From contig PXSY01000178.1 in assembly GCA_003023125.1 (NCBI GenBank), forward strand, positions 1 through 6,254: a DNA stretch of 6,254 bases, read 5' to 3'. This DNA is from Bacteroidetes bacterium QH_10_64_19 (GTDB lineage: Bacteria > Bacteroidota > Rhodothermia > Rhodothermales > Salinibacteraceae). Below, one piece after another: positions 6,111-6,254 of this stretch. A program made the translations under genes and the position numbers. Position 1 is the stretch's first letter. Each line of letters begins with the position of its first letter. The notes under the pieces are model-generated. The model was given only the letters and a program-made list of their open reading frames with translations. It was not told where the DNA came from and searched no databases.

Positions 6111-6254
6111 ATGCGCTTTCTCATTCCCTACCTCGCCACGTATGGCCCTCGTCCGTTCCGGCGCTTCTTTCCCGACATGCTTTGGCGGGTCGACGCACAG
6201 GCCCGAACGGCGTATCTCACGTTCGACGACGGGCCGACCCCGGAACTGACCCGC
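6111..6254 (+). CDS. polysaccharide deacetylase, NodB family (N-terminal part)
   Basis: The first 48 codons, running off the right edge. The ATG at 6111 begins MRFLIPYLATYGPRPFRRFF. The NodB motif TFDDGP is at residues 37-42 within AYLTFDDGPTPELTR. In the family (carbohydrate esterase family 4) the first Asp is the catalytic base and the second binds the metal; both are present. Such enzymes remove acetyl groups from GlcNAc-containing glycans such as chitooligosaccharide, poly-GlcNAc or peptidoglycan. The short N-terminus of the form ...RRFFPDMLWRVD...AYLTFDDGP, without a clear signal peptide, matches the compact (about 200-residue) deacetylases that I recall from Bacteroidota. The substrate cannot be told from this fragment, and the HxxxH metal motif lies outside the window. 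It follows the degenerate glycosyltransferase by 84 nt on the same strand and may share its transcript. Confidence 0.9.
   Translation, partial: MRFLIPYLATYGPRPFRRFFPDMLWRVDAQARTAYLTFDDGPTPELTR

Overview
This GC-rich window is most likely chromosomal DNA of a Salinibacter-like member of Rhodothermia (Bacteroidota). That is inferred from protein style: very Arg-rich and Lys-poor proteins, an acidic glycinamide ribonucleotide ligase, exported proteins whose signal peptides end in AQA/AAQ, starts without clear Shine-Dalgarno sequences, and a Bacteroidota-type NodB deacetylase. No rRNA, tRNA, CRISPR array, insertion sequence or phage gene was seen.

Layout. The left half (1-3397) reads leftward: purD (2197-3397), then an exported NHL-repeat beta-propeller (1249-2163) 33 nt later, then the N-terminal 364 codons of a large exported, probably outer-membrane protein (1-1094, running off the left edge). 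The right half reads rightward from a divergent 106-nt gap: a POTRA-less Omp85/BamA-like outer-membrane barrel (3504-4706), a membrane protein with a degenerate family-2 glycosyltransferase fold (4956-6026), and the first 48 codons of a NodB-type polysaccharide deacetylase (6111-6254). Every stretch over 300 nt is covered by a gene.

Two genes stand out. purD is broken as written: about 33 residues of its N-terminal domain, including the part with the VGPE motif, are missing, and the two remaining parts lie in different frames. This is either a real deletion or an assembly error. The glycosyltransferase-like gene is open over 356 codons, yet every acidic catalytic position I can align (DDGS, DxD and the later acidic region) and the QxxRW motif are replaced. 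It looks like a pseudo-glycosyltransferase kept as a membrane protein next to a deacetylase, as in NodC/NodB or PgaC/PgaB pairs.

Apart from purD, the genes share a cell-envelope theme (outer-membrane barrel, large surface protein, secreted propeller, glycan enzymes), but nothing here proves that they form one pathway. Non-coding structure includes a perfect 9-bp inverted repeat in the leader of the large surface protein, a terminator-like hairpin just before the Omp85-like gene, a 17-bp palindrome before the glycosyltransferase-like gene, and five 7-bp repeats that contain its stop codon.
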